Assembly (NCBI GenBank): GCA_900770515.1 | Contig: CAAHDP010000476.1 | Span: 1 to 6,682, forward strand | Origin: an uncultured Prevotella sp. | GTDB lineage: Bacteria; Bacteroidota; Bacteroidia; Bacteroidales; Bacteroidaceae | Length of the DNA: 6,682 bases | Reading direction: 5' to 3' | Shown here: positions 5,331 to 6,682 of the stretch, piece after piece | How the letters are laid out: the number at the start of each line of letters is the position of its first letter | Position numbering within the stretch: position 1 is the first letter of the stretch | Notes under the pieces: generated by a model | The model's database searches: none | What the model saw: the letters and a program-made list of their open reading frames with translations, nothing else | Told to the model about the DNA's origin: nothing | Translations under genes and position numbers: made by a program

Positions 5331-6682
5331 ATGAACAACTTTTTAAATGGAAAGAGCGCAGCTATGATGCTTGCACTTTCATTGGTAAATGTTACTGCAG
5401 CTTTTGCACAGGATGATAATTCTAGTGCGAAGGAAGAGGGTAATCGTAATGTGATGCTCAATGCAGCCAGTGCGAATGGTCCTCGTGAGATTCAGATAGG
5501 CTTGCCTTCTGCCGATGTCAACGTTTTGGAGAATGGTTTGCCTGTTACTTACGCAACCAATCCTCATTCTGTCAATACCATCTGGCGTGGTGATGCAAGT
5601 TTGAGCCATCAGGGATTGCTCAAGATTGCAGAGACAGCTATCACTACCGGTAATATCGGTTATGCCGTGAACTCTTTTACCCAGAAGGGACAGAAAGGTT
5701 TCAATGGTACGCTGAATTATAAGAGCAATCACTTCGGATTGCAGGAATTCTCTTTGAATATGAATGGTGATTTGGGTAAGGACTGGTACTACAGCTTTAA
5801 TATGTATCAGGATTTCGATCCGGGAACCTTCAAGATTAAGTCAACTCCTTATCAGGACCGTACTCAGATTTACAAGGCGCTCCTTACCAAGAAGTATAAC
5901 GGCAACCGTGGTGAATTTACCGCTATGTATAAGTATGCCAACAGTCATAATGTATATAACTATGCCACCCAGAGTGCTCCATTCATTTATGTAGGTGATG
6001 GAAGCGTAAAGGAGTATGGCAACTTCAAGCTCGGTACCACCTCTTATCTTCCTATTGATAACGAGATGACTTATCGCGATATGCGTACTGGTGAGTTGAA
6101 GCAGACTTCTCTCTATGATGCCTGTCTGAACAAGGCAAGCGAGGTTACCCTGATGAACAACTACCGCTTTGACAACGGTTTGAACTGGAAGGCAACCCTG
6201 AAGTACGACCATTCTCGTGGAGCGATGGTTTATCAGACTCCGATGTCTATCATCGATTTGAAGAGAGATGCCAATAAGGGCGTATATAATTATATGTATC
6301 GTGATATCGATGGTGCTGTCAAGGCTTACAATGGTCAGTATGTTCAGACCCGTATGTCTTGTCTCAATGCCGGTAAGATAGATGAGGCTCTCTTCACCAC
6401 CGAGCTTAGCAAGAAATTCAGTACATCCACCTTCCGCCTCGGCGTGAATGAGTGGTTCTACCATATCGATTATTGCTCAAATACAACCATGTATGACCAG
6501 AGTGTTCCTGCAGATGGCAATTATGCCTTGCGAGTTTGGGATGCAAAACAGCGCGACAGCTACTTCTACGATTTCAACAAGAACGCCTCTGAGTATTACA
6601 AGGGAAGCGAAAACAAGCTGGCTCTCTACTTCACTCACGATTGGGATGTCACCAATAAGTTGAACCTCTACTATGGTGCTCG
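5331..6682 (+). CDS. TonB-dependent-receptor-like outer-membrane beta-barrel protein, 3' end missing
   Basis: The frame starts at ATG 5331 and stays open for 450 codons to the right edge, so the C-terminus is missing. Residues 1-26 form a signal peptide with likely cleavage after AFA, before Gln27. Residues about 40-130 look like a compact receptor plug: PREIQIGLP, then VLENGLPVTY (like the usual VLVDGxPL strand) and a WRGDASLSHQG stretch. From about 130 onward, alternating aromatic and polar residues (for example DWYYSFNMYQDFDPGTF) mark beta-barrel strands. It would sit in the outer membrane and probably import a nutrient using TonB. The carboxypeptidase-regulatory-like N-terminal domain typical of SusC is absent, so I do not call it SusC; no SusD-like gene is visible within the window. 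It lies downstream of an HTCS gene and has its own promoter with an operator-like site. The substrate is unknown, and a TonB-independent barrel cannot be excluded. Confidence 0.8.
   Translation, partial: MNNFLNGKSAAMMLALSLVNVTAAFAQDDNSSAKEEGNRNVMLNAASANGPREIQIGLPSADVNVLENGLPVTYATNPHSVNTIWRGDASLSHQGLLKIAETAITTGNIGYAVNSFTQKGQKGFNGTLNYKSNHFGLQEFSLNMNGDLGKDWYYSFNMYQDFDPGTFKIKSTPYQDRTQIYKALLTKKYNGNRGEFTAMYKYANSHNVYNYATQSAPFIYVGDGSVKEYGNFKLGTTSYLPIDNEMTYRDMRTGELKQTSLYDACLNKASEVTLMNNYRFDNGLNWKATLKYDHSRGAMVYQTPMSIIDLKRDANKGVYNYMYRDIDGAVKAYNGQYVQTRMSCLNAGKIDEALFTTELSKKFSTSTFRLGVNEWFYHIDYCSNTTMYDQSVPADGNYALRVWDAKQRDSYFYDFNKNASEYYKGSENKLALYFTHDWDVTNKLNLYYGA

Noticed and set aside
5379..6663. Frames on both strands (71-207 codons) overlapping the receptor gene.
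   Set aside because: The open frame from 5331 has a signal peptide and barrel features and is open to the window edge. The others are shadows of it.

Overview
The window looks like Bacteroidota chromosome, most likely Prevotellaceae (Prevotella/Segatella type). The evidence is a hybrid two-component regulator (HTCS) fusing a sugar-binding-protein sensor, histidine kinase, receiver and AraC domain; promoters of the Bacteroidota form TAnnTTTG, mostly extended to TTTGCACC; start codons without clear Shine-Dalgarno sequences; and an E. coli-type aspartase. The genus is an inference from these features and from memory of related proteins.

Layout. Positions 1-218 hold no gene I can support. They contain a strong hairpin terminator for the leftward aspA gene (about 121-180) and, just beyond it, a leftward -7 box that probably serves a gene outside the window. 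aspA (219-1637, minus strand) encodes aspartate ammonia-lyase. A 247-bp divergent intergenic region carries one -7 box for aspA and one for the HTCS gene. The HTCS gene (1885-4683, plus strand) encodes a 932-residue one-protein signalling system. A 647-bp region without a large gene follows. At 5331 an outer-membrane TonB-receptor-like beta-barrel protein begins; its first 450 codons are present and it is cut off by the right edge.

The 4684-5330 region is the most interesting part. It contains two plus-strand promoters, P1 (-7 box 4793-4800) and P2 (-7 box 5279-5286). Each has the bipartite motif CGTTCAT-N13-TGTTKCAATG exactly 56 nt upstream of its -7 box, and K is the only position of the motif that differs. 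This is a good candidate operator for the neighbouring HTCS. P1 is followed not by a large gene but, about 265 nt later, by a textbook intrinsic terminator (5064-5095). P1 plus terminator therefore outline a roughly 290-nt RNA, possibly a regulatory RNA co-controlled with the receptor driven by P2. Inside it lie A/G- and T-rich direct repeats with a 36-37 nt period and a possible 22-codon ORF.

How the parts may work together (inference): the HTCS senses a small sugar in the periplasm, passes phosphate within one polypeptide to its receiver, and through its AraC domain activates P2 (receptor) and P1 (short RNA). The receptor would import the nutrient, and genes to the right of the window probably complete the locus. 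aspA is ordinary central nitrogen and fumarate metabolism and is probably only a neighbour.
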